From: Pectinatus haikarae
GTDB taxonomy: Bacteria; Bacillota; Negativicutes; Selenomonadales; Selenomonadaceae
DNA: 64,000 nucleotides
NCBI RefSeq assembly: GCF_015732185.1
Contig: NZ_WIQM01000009.1
Location: 27,510-91,509, forward strand
Direction of reading: 5' to 3'
Below are positions 1 to 8,663 of the stretch, in pieces. Position 1 is the first letter of the stretch, and every line of letters starts with the position of its first letter. Below the pieces are notes generated by a model. That model was not told the origin of the DNA. It was given only the letters and a program-made list of their open reading frames with translations, and did no database searches. The translations under genes and the position numbers were made by a program.

Positions 1-77
1 CCAGCGCCACTGCTCACGATAGTAAGTGCAACTACCACCATAGCAGCTTTTGCTAATTTATGATTGAAAAACTTCAT
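1..77 (-). CDS. Secreted or membrane protein, N-terminal fragment (runs off left edge)
   Basis: Only the first 25 codons are visible, on the minus strand. They start with ATG at 77, preceded by a good AGGAG ribosome site. The peptide begins MKFFNHKLAKAAMVVVALTI and has the form of a signal peptide: a basic start, a hydrophobic core, then small residues (SSGA). An exported protein is therefore likely, but its function cannot be read from this fragment. It lies at the downstream end of the redox island, and a LysR-type palindrome sits about 100 bp upstream of its start. Confidence 0.65.
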   Translation of the reverse strand, partial: MKFFNHKLAKAAMVVVALTIVSSGA

Positions 78-178
78 TTTCACAATCTCCTCTTTCTTTT
101 GTTAATTATTCTTTATTTTATGATTTATTATAATGTAGTTACTTAACTATTTAAAATACTTAAAACGAATACTTTATA

Positions 179-193
179 ATGCTTAGAAAGCAT
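179..193. promoter_or_regulatory. LysR-type operator, T-N11-A palindrome (copy 1)
   Basis: The site reads ATGCTTAGAAAGCAT, a perfect 6-3-6 palindrome that fits the T-N11-A rule for LysR-family operators. It lies about 100 bp upstream of the exported protein starting at 77. The same arms recur at 4221-4235, beside a lysR gene, and with one mismatch at 13333-13347. Function is inferred from repetition and context. Confidence 0.55.
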
Positions 194-290
194 CATTTTA
201 ACTCAAGTAACTCGTATTTCCGACTTCCCATGCCAATCATTTCGGCAGAATAAAATATAACTTAGAAACTCCTTCTGCCGGTTGACTAAA

Positions 291-395
291 TCACAGCTTG
301 TCTAAGCCAACAGACATTTCATATTTTTCAAAATTCATCCCGCTGATAAGTACACAAAAAATAATTCCAACTGTTATCAATACCTTCTTTCTCAT
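291..395 (-). CDS. Possible small membrane peptide, 34 aa
   Basis: ATG at 395 opens a 34-codon frame beginning MRKKVLITVGIIFCVLIS: a basic start followed by one hydrophobic stretch. AAGG lies about six bases upstream. The start overlaps by one base (TAATG) the stop of another short frame, 395-496 (33 aa, starting MVQHKFGKAF, no clear ribosome site). A similar small membrane peptide follows a flavodoxin gene in the second redox operon (11179-11346), which makes a real gene somewhat more plausible. No family is recognised. The rest of 78-516 shows no gene. Confidence 0.3.
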   Translation of the reverse strand: MRKKVLITVGIIFCVLISGMNFEKYEMSVGLDKL

Positions 396-516
396 TATGA
401 ACCTTCATTATAATTCTCAATATCTGTTAATCTGAAGCCGTCATCTAATACATTCTCTATATTCATAAAAGCCTTTCCGAATTTATGTTGCACCATCTTA
501 AAGTCTAAATTTACAT

Positions 517-1188
517 TTACTTCAATTTAGGATTTTTCTTAGACAACAATGATACCGCATAATGAGTTATTCCTGCATAACATCCCAAGAGTGCTGAATA
601 ATCTAAAAAAAATTTTAGCGCAGATGGAGGCGGCCCCCATCCAAAACCATGTTCCATAACTATCATGGACCAAATATGATTAGCAAAAGATGCATAAAAA
701 CCATAAAGAATAATACCGACTGCTAAAATATTGCCCAAAATTGAACATTCTTTATGGAAACGCTCCATTCCAAGCCGATTTTGCAAGCGAACCCATAACA
801 TCTTCCAATGAAGACCCAAATGAATTCCTATAAAAATAAAGCACACATAAGAGCTGCTTTGATGAACTTCATGAAGCCAAAGTGTATTTGTTCCCCGCAG
901 TGCAATAAATGGCACTATTGATTGTGAAATCAATAAACCAGACAGCATTGATATACAAAAACTGATGGCAAACAAAAAATTTATTATCGCTATCAATGCA
1001 CGCTGAAAATCCTGTTTTCCTTTGAAAAAGGATGTATACCAATGCAGATTTAGGCTATTATGCCAAAGCACTAATAAAAAAAGTATTACACCCAAAACCT
1101 CATGCGGCTTATTACCAGTAAAACGATAATTCATCACCAACAGAAAGACAATTGTCATTCCGATATTTAAAATATTTCTTTTCAACAT
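517..1188 (-). CDS. DUF4405 membrane protein (cytochrome b-like)
   Basis: This 223-residue protein has about five hydrophobic segments and conserved histidines in the places expected for heme ligation (HEVLG near the N-terminus, LHEVH, HLGLHW). That pattern is typical of the DUF4405 / flavinylation-associated cytochrome family, which is thought to carry electrons across the inner membrane. It lies downstream of the Tat-exported aldo/keto reductase on the same strand and may feed it electrons. A paralogue is encoded at 12070-12735. The family call is firm; heme binding and partner are inferred. Confidence 0.75.
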   Translation of the reverse strand: MLKRNILNIGMTIVFLLVMNYRFTGNKPHEVLGVILFLLVLWHNSLNLHWYTSFFKGKQDFQRALIAIINFLFAISFCISMLSGLLISQSIVPFIALRGTNTLWLHEVHQSSSYVCFIFIGIHLGLHWKMLWVRLQNRLGMERFHKECSILGNILAVGIILYGFYASFANHIWSMIVMEHGFGWGPPPSALKFFLDYSALLGCYAGITHYAVSLLSKKNPKLK

Positions 1189-1204
1189 TTTGCTCCTAAA
1201 AAGA

Positions 1205-1395
1205 TTAAATAATTTTCTTTACTTCATGGGCTTTTTGTAATATAGGGCTGGTATTAATCCCTGCTTCCTGTGTTAAACCCATATCTGTCAGAACTCCTTT
1301 AAGTTCAGGTTCCCTAAATAGCCTCCATCAGACTTCAAGCCCATATAATTTATCATCGACGGCACATTCATAGAATCAGCTGCTGCAACTGGCAA
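1205..1395 (-). pseudogene. Decayed C-terminal gene fragment, frameshifted
   Basis: On the minus strand two short open segments in different frames make one plausible protein tail. The first reads PVAAADSMNVPSMINYMG and stops at an out-of-frame TGA. The second continues in another frame through DMGLTQEAGINTSP to a TAA at 1205. The composition is that of an oxidoreductase C-terminus, but no family could be assigned. It sits between the aldo/keto reductase and the DUF4405 gene, so it may be a lost member of that operon. Confidence 0.35.
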
Positions 1396-1415
1396 ATACA
1401 TCCCATTAAAAATTT

Positions 1416-2648
1416 TTATTGTCCAAAGTAATTTTCTATTTCCTGCATGCGATCTTCGATATTAACATGAAATGGGCACCGTGGTTCACATTCGCCGCAA
1501 CGCGCACAATCACGAGCTGTACGATTCAATTTAAAATAATGATCCTTTGCTAAGGCATCACCGGATTTTGCAAGATCATAATATTTACTGACAGAGGCAA
1601 TATCTATGCCATATGGACATGGCTGGCAATGGTCACAATATATGCATACACCTTCCATATCCTGTTTACTCGCCGCAAAAACAGCTGAATAATCGCGCTC
1701 CTCGCGTGACGTGTTGTAAAAAGCCAGCGCTGCGTTGATGTCAGACATATTCCGCACACCAGGTATGCAGGATATTACTGCAGGACGATCCAGGGCATAC
1801 TGAATGCATTGTGCCGTTGTCATGGCTTTGCCAAAAGGTGAACTGCTATCCGACAAAAGCCGTCCGCCACCATAAACCTTCATGACCGTAATTACTGCGC
1901 CGCGTTTTTGTGCTTCCTCATAAAGATTCTTGCGATCAGCAGCCAGTTTCAACACACCATTCTCTGGTACGAAATCGTAAGCCGGATTTAGACTAAACAT
2001 AAAGACATCAATCAAGCCTGTCTCAAGAAATTTTTTACTGATATCTACAGAATGCGAAGAAAACCCAATATAGCGGATGGTGCCATCCTTTTTTAATTTT
2101 TGTGCATAATCTAAAAGTCCATTATCTATAACTTTCTGAAAATCTTCTGCTGTATCAACATAATGGATCATCCCTATATCACTATAATCAGTACCAAATC
2201 CCTTAAGCTGCTGCTCAAAACCGCTCTGAACCTGCTTCATATCGCGCGTTCTTGTATATGTTTCATTTGGATAATAAACACCAATATGCATTTGCGTAAG
2301 CATTTTGTCACGTCGACCTTTGATCCCCGCAGCCATTGCCTCCGACGGGCCAAAATTTGACATTACAGTATCCATGAGATTAATGCCATGCTCTGCTGCA
2401 TAGGCAATCATGCGTTCGATATTTTTTGCTGAAGATTCATGAAGCGCACTTGCCCCAATAGCAAGCGTACTGATTTTTTCTCCTGAATGTGGAATTTGCC
2501 TATATTCAACAGTTCCGCTGAATTCAAAAGCATCAGCCTCTTGTTTTTGCTCTTCTTTCGTTGTAAACGGATCTTCAAAATCGCAGCCGCCAAGCATCAG
2601 ACCTATAGCACCTAGTCCCAGTCCTCGTATAAAGCTCCTTCTTCTCAC
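1416..2648 (-). CDS. Tat-exported aldo/keto reductase with C-terminal ferredoxin domain
   Basis: A 410-residue protein. It starts with a twin-arginine signal (MRRRSFIRGLGLG) that ends in a lipobox (LGGC, Cys22), so it should be an exported lipoprotein. Residues about 50-330 form an aldo/keto reductase barrel with the motifs DTVMSNFG and IGFSSHS. The C-terminus carries two cysteine groups, CIYCDHCQPCP and CARCGECEPRCPF, expected to bind [4Fe-4S] clusters. It is therefore an electron-wired reductase, not a plain NADPH enzyme. The protein at 5515-6663 is a cytoplasmic paralogue without the signal. The physiological substrate cannot be read from sequence. Confidence 0.85.
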   Translation of the reverse strand: MRRRSFIRGLGLGAIGLMLGGCDFEDPFTTKEEQKQEADAFEFSGTVEYRQIPHSGEKISTLAIGASALHESSAKNIERMIAYAAEHGINLMDTVMSNFGPSEAMAAGIKGRRDKMLTQMHIGVYYPNETYTRTRDMKQVQSGFEQQLKGFGTDYSDIGMIHYVDTAEDFQKVIDNGLLDYAQKLKKDGTIRYIGFSSHSVDISKKFLETGLIDVFMFSLNPAYDFVPENGVLKLAADRKNLYEEAQKRGAVITVMKVYGGGRLLSDSSSPFGKAMTTAQCIQYALDRPAVISCIPGVRNMSDINAALAFYNTSREERDYSAVFAASKQDMEGVCIYCDHCQPCPYGIDIASVSKYYDLAKSGDALAKDHYFKLNRTARDCARCGECEPRCPFHVNIEDRMQEIENYFGQ

Positions 2649-2681
2649 TTATTCCATCTCCCAATATAAATAGAAACTCAC

Positions 2682-2843
2682 TTAATACCTTATAAAGGCC
2701 ACTTGCACATCGCCTTTTCCCACAGACTCTTTCAATCCGTCAACGTCTGCAATATAATCTATCCTTACATAGCCGCTATAAGAATTACTGCACGTCGTAT
2801 AAAAAGGTACTAAATAATTACTGGACCAATGCCTTTCTTTCAT
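2682..2843 (-). pseudogene. Truncated cyclophilin-like protein
   Basis: An ATG at 2843 opens 53 codons whose C-terminal half (ADVDGLKESVGKGDVQVAF) matches the end of the bacterial cyclophilin-like fold family, also seen complete at 10658-11164. The N-terminal two thirds of the fold is missing and there is no clear ribosome site, so this is probably a decayed remnant. It sits between an MFS gene and the Tat aldo/keto reductase. Confidence 0.45.
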
Positions 2844-2860
2844 ACAAACTCAAAATTCGT

Positions 2861-4099
2861 CTACAAGACAGTATTCTTTTTCTTTTTTTTCAGTATAATC
2901 CCTGGACTTGACTCCAATTCAAGTACTTTTTTCAAATTTAAACTATTTTTTTCTGTCAAACAGTTAATCTGAGCAAAAATTACTAATCCTGCAAGCGCAA
3001 TAAAAGACAGTCCAACAAGAACAACATAAGGAGTACCCCATTCTGCAATAAATATTCCACCGGTGACAGTTCCCAAAGTTGTCCCTAAATTTGCCGAAGT
3101 CAAAAAAACCCCATTAGCCAAATCTGGAGCCTCAGGTGCTGCATGAGAAATCCAATACTGCGTGACATTTGCATTGATACCACCTAAAAGGCCCCAGAGA
3201 ATCGTTAGTATTATCATTGGTATCAGGAACTGCCCTCCCAGAAATAACAAACTATACATGCCAAACAAAGTAATTATAAAAAAACGAACCGTATGCAAAG
3301 CGTTACGGGTAAGCAATTCCCCTGCCAGCATGCTGCCAAAAATATTCATCGCACCATAAATAAATAACATTACACTCGCTGTCGATAAAGATACCGTTGT
3401 GACACGCTCCAAATACTCTGCCAGATAATTAAATACACCAAAGACAGCTCCATTCATAAGAATGACCGCTAAAATTGATATCAGCAGCATCGGTTTTTTC
3501 AATACACTGATCTGTGATCCATAGGATAACCGCTGTTTCACCGGCATTGAAGGAACAAAAATCAGTGTCACCAAAAATACAAAAACGTTAATAAATGCAA
3601 AAAAACTTAATGCCATTTTCAAAGAAAATGCTCCTGCAATAAAATTACTGATTGGCACACCGATAACCATTCCAGCAGACACGCCAATCACAATCTTCGT
3701 TACAGCTTTCGGTGCCAACTCCGGTTTCACAGATGCCGCTGCTACGCTAAAGGCCAAAGAACAGTATATTGGATGAAAAAAGGCCGGGATGACTCTAGCA
3801 ATTAATAAAATTGTAAAATTTGGTGCGAAAATTGATACAATATTTCCCAAAATAAAAATACCTAAAACCATCAACATAACCAATTTTCTATTAATACCGG
3901 AAAACAGCAGGGGCATTGTCGGACCGGCAATTGCAACTCCCAGCGCGAACAAACTCACGAGAGTTCCAGCCTCCATGATACTGACATCAAACTGCGAAGC
4001 AATAAATGGCAAGATACCGACAAACCCCATCTCCGTATTTAGGATACCAAATACACCAACCGCCAAAATATAAACCAACATATTATTTTTTTTTAACAT
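2861..4099 (-). CDS. MFS transporter (AraJ/drug-efflux type)
   Basis: A major-facilitator protein of about 412 residues with 12 hydrophobic segments. The first reads MLVYILAVGVFGILNTEMGF, resembling AraJ/YdhP-type arabinose or drug exporters. An upstream in-frame ATG at 4111 exists, but the ribosome site GGGGAG lies inside that extension, so the ATG at 4099 (MLKKNN) is preferred. It is transcribed divergently from the lysR gene at 4276, with a LysR palindrome between them, so that regulator probably controls it. Direction (efflux) is inferred from family; the substrate is unknown. Confidence 0.82.
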   Translation of the reverse strand: MLKKNNMLVYILAVGVFGILNTEMGFVGILPFIASQFDVSIMEAGTLVSLFALGVAIAGPTMPLLFSGINRKLVMLMVLGIFILGNIVSIFAPNFTILLIARVIPAFFHPIYCSLAFSVAAASVKPELAPKAVTKIVIGVSAGMVIGVPISNFIAGAFSLKMALSFFAFINVFVFLVTLIFVPSMPVKQRLSYGSQISVLKKPMLLISILAVILMNGAVFGVFNYLAEYLERVTTVSLSTASVMLFIYGAMNIFGSMLAGELLTRNALHTVRFFIITLFGMYSLLFLGGQFLIPMIILTILWGLLGGINANVTQYWISHAAPEAPDLANGVFLTSANLGTTLGTVTGGIFIAEWGTPYVVLVGLSFIALAGLVIFAQINCLTEKNSLNLKKVLELESSPGIILKKKKKNTVL

Positions 4100-4220
4100 A
4101 ACACTCCCCATTCCGCAAACAATTAAAAAAATTTCAAGCTCCTTCGTCTATATATCTCCTTATGTTTCATTATAAAATCACTCTGGTATGATAACAAATG
4201 CCTATATTAAATGATAATTT

Positions 4221-4235
4221 ATGCTTCAAAAGCAT
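4221..4235. promoter_or_regulatory. LysR-type operator, T-N11-A palindrome (copy 2)
   Basis: ATGCTTCAAAAGCAT is a perfect palindrome with the same arms as 179-193. It lies in the divergent region between the MFS gene and lysR, about 40 bp before the lysR start. That is the classical place for an autoregulatory LysR site that also controls the divergent gene. Confidence 0.65.
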
Positions 4236-4275
4236 TATTTTAAATGTTATACTACAAATAAAACAGGTGTTAATC

Positions 4276-5169
4276 ATGGAATTTAGAGTTTTATCCTATT
4301 TTTTAACCGTTGCTAAGGAAGAAAATATCTCCAAGGCTGCCGAGGCCCTCCATATTACTCAACCGACGTTATCCCGTCAACTTTCTGAACTTGAAGAAGA
4401 ATTGGGCGTGCAGCTGCTTAACCGTGGCAAACGAAAAACTACTCTCACAGATGCAGGGCTTCTGCTACGTAAACGTGCTGAAGAAATCACCTCATTGACA
4501 GAGAAAACAAAACGGGAATTTCGCCAGTCAGATGCAATAGTTAATGGTGACATATACATTGGCTGCGGTGAAACGAACGCTATGCATCGTATGGCCCTGA
4601 CCGCTAAAAAGCTCCAGACTGATTACCCGCATATACGCTATCACCTATTCAGCGCAAAAGCGGATGATGTAACCGAACGGTTAGATAAAGGATTACTTGA
4701 TTTTGGCCTGCTCATTGAACCAGCCAACATCCGAAAATATCATTCTTTCGAACTACCAGATACTGATTTTTGGGGACTGCTGATGCGCAGGGATTCTTCG
4801 TTGTGCTGCAAGACACGAATTACTCCACACGATCTCTGGGATATTCCATTGCTGATTTCTCAACAATCACTGGATACCCATGAACTTTACCATTGGCTGC
4901 AAAAAGAACAAGGGGAACTAAATATTATTTCCACTTACAACTTGATTTTCAATGCTTCACTCATGGTAGAAGCTGGACTTGGTTATGCGTTATGTTTGGA
5001 TAAACTAGTCCATACCGGACCAGATAGTTTATTACGTTTCCGCCCGCTACAACCGCAGCTTCCTGCACATGTTTATTTGATCTGGAAAAAACAACAACTT
5101 TTCTCCAAAGCAGCCGCATTATTTCTCGATAAACTGAAAGAACAAATTGATATACATTTAAGAAATTGA
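4276..5169 (+). CDS. LysR-family transcriptional regulator
   Basis: A 297-residue regulator. Its N-terminal winged helix (MEFRVLSYFLTVAKEENISK, then AAEALHITQPTLSRQ) is typical of LysR, followed by a periplasmic-binding-like effector domain. The open frame extends 26 codons upstream, but ATG 4276 has AGGTG before it and gives the canonical family N-terminus. It is divergent from the MFS exporter, with a T-N11-A palindrome between. It is paralogous to the regulator at 8664-9554: both share the start M-E-hydrophobic-R-V-L, EENI and TQPTLSRQ. Effector unknown. Confidence 0.88.
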   Translation: MEFRVLSYFLTVAKEENISKAAEALHITQPTLSRQLSELEEELGVQLLNRGKRKTTLTDAGLLLRKRAEEITSLTEKTKREFRQSDAIVNGDIYIGCGETNAMHRMALTAKKLQTDYPHIRYHLFSAKADDVTERLDKGLLDFGLLIEPANIRKYHSFELPDTDFWGLLMRRDSSLCCKTRITPHDLWDIPLLISQQSLDTHELYHWLQKEQGELNIISTYNLIFNASLMVEAGLGYALCLDKLVHTGPDSLLRFRPLQPQLPAHVYLIWKKQQLFSKAAALFLDKLKEQIDIHLRN

Positions 5170-5350
5170 TTACCATTTTTTCGATTATATAACCCAGCTA
5201 CCAGAATTTCATGAACACTCGAGTAACTAATTTATTATATTGTTGATTTGAAGATTTCATTAATGCATTATTGTCAAGATTTTTATCGTAATATACTATC
5301 CATTTTTAACTGAATAACATTTCACAGAAAAATTAATATCTATTTAACAT

Positions 5351-5394
5351 AAAGGTCCAATGTCTGTTATTTCGAAACAGGCATTGGACCTTTA
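5351..5394. terminator. Bidirectional intrinsic terminator
   Basis: AAAGGTCCAATGTCTGTT pairs with AAACAGGCATTGGACCTTT around a six-base loop, with A and T runs on the two sides. It sits in the 345-bp interval between the converging lysR (+) and aldo/keto reductase (-) genes. Nothing else is seen in that interval. Confidence 0.85.
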
Positions 5395-5514
5395 TTATAG
5401 AATGATATTTCTTAAATATGGCACGAATAAAAAATCAGCTTTAGCAAAGCACTAAGCATGATAATATTTGCCCAGGCTCATCCTAGTCAATGTAATTGAA
5501 TGATTTTCTACCGC

Positions 5515-6663
5515 TCATTTTTTAAAGACCTCTTTCGCTCGCATCATATTCTGCCGCACTGGAACATGAAATGGACAGCGCTTCTCACAAGCACCGCAGT
5601 CAATGCATTCAAAAGCTGTATGTTTCAAGATGGCATAATGTTCACGCACAGTTTCTGGTATTTTTTCTTGCGCTTCAGCAAGATTGAGAAGTTTAGTGAC
5701 CATAGCAACGTCAATACCTTTCGGACAAGGTGCGCAGTGACCGCAGTACATGCAGTGTCCTTTCCAATTGATTCGCGGGAAAGAAGTAAAGGCTGCTGCA
5801 TAATCTTTTTCCTCCATAGAAGCGGTCTCATAGTGTACACTTATTTCTAATTCCTCTACAGTATGCGCTCCTGCTAAAACTGTTGCTACTGCCGGGCGTG
5901 TTAAAGCGTAGTGAAGGCACTGAACCGGAGCAAGTGCCATGCCCGCAGGAGACAATTTTGCATTTAAAAGATCACCACCGCCAAATGCTTTCATGACAGT
6001 AATGCCGACGCCACGGCGTTGACAGACTTCATAAAGTTTTTCTCGATCTGGATTCATATTGAGCAGCGACTTCTCGTAGCTTTTTCCGTTCCAAAGATCA
6101 TCGCAATCCTCACTGGCCGGCTGAAGATCATAACAGGGGTTAATACTAAACATCAGCACGTCAATAAGTCCGCTTTCCACTGCCTCCAGAGCGACAATAG
6201 GATTATGGCTGCTAAGACCAAGATGACGTATTTTACCTGCTGCTTGCAATTCCTTCGCATACCGTATAATTGGACCGTTGGCAACCTGCCGCCAGTCATC
6301 AAGCGAATCTACATAATGGACCATGCCGACTTCTACTGAATCAATATTCAGGCGCCACAGCATATCCTCAAAACTCGGCCTAACTTCATCAATTTTACGT
6401 GTACGCTCATACTGCCCATTTTTCCAAACTGCGCAAAGATGTACCTGCAAAATAAATTTATTTCTCCTACCGGCAAGTGCCTGCCCCAGCCGGCTGCGCC
6501 AAACAGGATTTGGTGCGTAGAAATCAATATAATTAACGCCCACCCGTTCCGCAGTATCTAAAAAATCATCCATATATACACCGTTATGATCAATAAGACC
6601 TTCGCATCCAATACCAATTTCACTTACCTTAAGACCCGTTTGTCCAAGTTCACGATACTGCAT
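5515..6663 (-). CDS. Aldo/keto reductase with C-terminal ferredoxin domain (cytoplasmic)
   Basis: A 382-residue protein starting MQYRELGQTGLKVSEIGIG, the canonical aldo/keto reductase first strand, behind an AGGAGG ribosome site. The barrel is followed by two cysteine groups (CMYCGHCAPCPKG and CIDCGACEKRCPF) that should hold [4Fe-4S] clusters. No export signal is present, unlike the homologue at 1416-2648. A MerR-type promoter with a 19-bp spacer lies about 50 bp upstream (6716-6746), so the gene is probably induced by a MerR-family sensor. Substrate unknown; carbonyl or quinone reduction is a family-based guess. Confidence 0.86.
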   Translation of the reverse strand: MQYRELGQTGLKVSEIGIGCEGLIDHNGVYMDDFLDTAERVGVNYIDFYAPNPVWRSRLGQALAGRRNKFILQVHLCAVWKNGQYERTRKIDEVRPSFEDMLWRLNIDSVEVGMVHYVDSLDDWRQVANGPIIRYAKELQAAGKIRHLGLSSHNPIVALEAVESGLIDVLMFSINPCYDLQPASEDCDDLWNGKSYEKSLLNMNPDREKLYEVCQRRGVGITVMKAFGGGDLLNAKLSPAGMALAPVQCLHYALTRPAVATVLAGAHTVEELEISVHYETASMEEKDYAAAFTSFPRINWKGHCMYCGHCAPCPKGIDVAMVTKLLNLAEAQEKIPETVREHYAILKHTAFECIDCGACEKRCPFHVPVRQNMMRAKEVFKK

Positions 6664-6715
6664 TCCATGATTTCCTCCTATTTAGGCTTAAAATATTGTC
6701 ACTTATTTTCTTATT

Positions 6716-6746
6716 ATCGTACTCTATGGTCCAGACTCAAAGTCAA
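6716..6746 (-). promoter_or_regulatory. MerR-type promoter with 19-bp spacer
   Basis: Read on the minus strand, TTGACT (6746-6741) is followed by exactly 19 bases and then TACGAT (6721-6716). Overlong 19-bp spacers carrying a dyad are the mark of promoters activated by MerR-family proteins. The spacer contains the imperfect dyad CTTTGAGTC / ACCATAGAG. It points into the aldo/keto reductase at 6663. Confidence 0.62.
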
Positions 6747-6799
6747 GTTGAATTTTTTAAAGAAAAAATTTTCCTGAACCATATTCACCTCGACTCAAT

Positions 6800-6818
6800 T
6801 TAAAGTGTTAAACTCTAA
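6800..6818. promoter_or_regulatory. Operator-like dyad, MerR-style
   Basis: TTAAAGTGTTAAACTCTAA is a near-perfect dyad (TTAGAGT / ACTTTAA on the other strand) lying about 55 bp upstream of the 19-bp-spacer promoter. It has no matching -35/-10 pair of its own. The rest of 6664-7049 shows no gene. Confidence 0.35.
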
Positions 6819-7049
6819 GTGAATACAAATCATTTTCTGTTCTTAAATAAAAGAAAAATTATTTATAAATTGGAATGACAATTCCTTATCACGTCGTCTG
6901 CGCTTGCGATGCTCATAGTGCACTATCTACTTATAATGATATTGTTTTGGCATCAACATAATTGATATACCCATCAGGCATAAAAATCATCGTTACATAA
7001 AGCCTTTACCGCAGTTCCCTATGCTTTTCGTATTTCTTACGAGACCTAC

Positions 7050-7526
7050 CTATTTTATCCCGTTTTTCTTTAACCAAGCTTCGACATCGCTGTCTTTAAC
7101 TGAGCTGCCATAACTGGAGAACATGGAAAGTACCGTCGATTTTTTACAGGCCAGCTTTACATTTTTCTCAATATAGCCGGAGCCCCCACCGCCATGTGTG
7201 CAGAATGGAATAACTGTCTTGCTCGCTAAATCATATTCTGCAAGGAAGGTGGCAATAGGTGGTGCCATGGTACTCCACCAATTCGGAGTGCCCACGAAAA
7301 CGCTGTCAAAGTCAGCAATGTTCTTAATTTTTGTCTTAAGCGGCGGGTGGTATCCAGCTTCAATTTCCTTTTTTGCCTGATCTACAACCGCAGTGTAATC
7401 ACCTGGATAAGCTCTTTCCGGTTCTAATTCGTAGAGCATACCAGCGGTTTTTGCTGAAATCAGCTTTGCAAGCTTACGCGTGTTGGAAGAATGCGAATAG
7501 TAAACAATCAAAATTTTTCTACTCAT
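7050..7526 (-). CDS. Flavodoxin (FMN electron carrier)
   Basis: A 158-residue protein. Its start MSRKILIVYYSHSSNTRKLA has the flavodoxin phosphate loop (SHSSNTRK) after the first strand. It also has VFVGTPNWWSTMAPP and the CTHGGGGSG segment near the flavin. ATG 7526 is preferred to the upstream 7544 start because GAGG lies about ten bases before it and the first strand begins there. It is last in the operon tautomerase - flavin reductase - flavodoxin, which points to reduction of a small organic substrate or of its flavin. Confidence 0.88.
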   Translation of the reverse strand: MSRKILIVYYSHSSNTRKLAKLISAKTAGMLYELEPERAYPGDYTAVVDQAKKEIEAGYHPPLKTKIKNIADFDSVFVGTPNWWSTMAPPIATFLAEYDLASKTVIPFCTHGGGGSGYIEKNVKLACKKSTVLSMFSSYGSSVKDSDVEAWLKKNGIK

Positions 7527-7555
7527 TTTTAAAATTCCTCTCATTATAAATTGAT

Positions 7556-8110
7556 TTATACTTTATACTGATCAGCAAAACTCACGCACATACCTAAAAC
7601 AGCACCTGTCTTAACATACTCATAGGTCGGCATTTCAAAGAGAACTGGTTTTAAAACGTGATAATCAATTTTCCCTTCCTCATTCAGAATAGATTCTTCT
7701 GCATAGGTGTGTTCTATTTTCAACACAAAACTTTCGAATCCTTCTGTATCATAAACATCAACAACACTGCATTCCATCGTAAGCGGAGATGCATTCACAA
7801 GTGGTGCACCCAATTCACCAATGGAATGAGCAAATACTGTAGATTTATCAACCTTGCTGCCACTTACTTTACCAACATACGATGCCTCAGACAGCAATTT
7901 TTCATTTACAATATTTACTGAGAGAACTTTATTTTCCTTAATGCCTTTATTTGTATAATGAGGTTTTGCCAGACTTACCATAATTCGATCATGACCGATA
8001 ATACCGACATGTCCGGCAATCAGCCAGTTGGGTTTATCTTGCACCATTGCACCTATAATCACCAACGGTGTTGGGTATAATCCTAAAACTGAACCAATAT
8101 CTTTTTTCAT
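7556..8110 (-). CDS. Flavin reductase-like, FMN-binding split-barrel protein
   Basis: A 184-residue protein with the flavin reductase split-barrel pattern: a YPTPLVIIGA start, an AGHVGIIGHDRIMVSLAKPH core, and a VNIVNEKLL segment. Such proteins bind FMN and either supply reduced flavin or act as flavoredoxins. It lies between the tautomerase and the flavodoxin with short gaps, so one transcript is likely, driven by the MerR-type promoter at 8400-8430. Confidence 0.85.
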   Translation of the reverse strand: MKKDIGSVLGLYPTPLVIIGAMVQDKPNWLIAGHVGIIGHDRIMVSLAKPHYTNKGIKENKVLSVNIVNEKLLSEASYVGKVSGSKVDKSTVFAHSIGELGAPLVNASPLTMECSVVDVYDTEGFESFVLKIEHTYAEESILNEEGKIDYHVLKPVLFEMPTYEYVKTGAVLGMCVSFADQYKV

Positions 8111-8153
8111 ATGAAAATTCTCCTATATATTTTTTTAAATGTAAGTGTATATT

Positions 8154-8366
8154 CTACATATTATCTGAGGTTCTTTTCTTTGCAATATCTGTAAGCGTTC
8201 TACCGCCAATTCCCCAATTATCCGCATAATTTTCTTTAATGAGCACATAAAATCCTGACGCTGGAATTCCTAATATTTTGCTCGCATCTTGCGTGATATC
8301 TGCAATAAGCTGTTTTTTCTGTTCGGTACTCACATGAGGACCTGCTTCTATCTGAATATATGGCAT
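8154..8366 (-). CDS. 4-oxalocrotonate tautomerase-family protein
   Basis: A 70-residue protein starting MPYIQIEAGPHVSTEQKK. After removal of Met, the N-terminal proline is the catalytic base of this family. ATG 8366 is chosen over an upstream start at 8375 because it exposes that proline and follows AGAGGATG. The family interconverts keto and enol forms of small acids. It is the first gene of the three-gene flavin operon. Confidence 0.86.
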   Translation of the reverse strand: MPYIQIEAGPHVSTEQKKQLIADITQDASKILGIPASGFYVLIKENYADNWGIGGRTLTDIAKKRTSDNM

Positions 8367-8399
8367 AAAAATCATCCTCTCTACTTTAAATTTGATATT

Positions 8400-8430
8400 A
8401 TTATAAAACCTGAAGTCAGCTTAAGGTCAA
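8400..8430 (-). promoter_or_regulatory. MerR-type promoter with 19-bp spacer
   Basis: On the minus strand TTGACC (8430-8425) is followed by 19 bases and a perfect TATAAT (8405-8400). The spacer holds the dyad CCTTAAGCTGACTTCAGG, as expected for a MerR-family operator. It drives the tautomerase - flavin reductase - flavodoxin operon. The nearby MerR-like gene at 9581-9934 is the obvious candidate regulator, although this is inferred. Confidence 0.7.
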
Positions 8431-8663
8431 TACCATTTTTCTTTAAATATAATAATTTATTTATCACTAAGCTTGTTTTTTGTATGAAAAAGGGCACGTA
8501 ATTTTTTAGTACACATCTGTTTATTAACCAAAATAAAGTAGCAGTATCTTCTTTTATTTCAGTTTATCATATTTATGTATTCTTTAAATCTATACTGTTA
8601 ACGATAAGCACTGTTCTCTGTTTTTCCCAATATAGCGAAAGTTTCAAAATGCAGTATCGCTTA

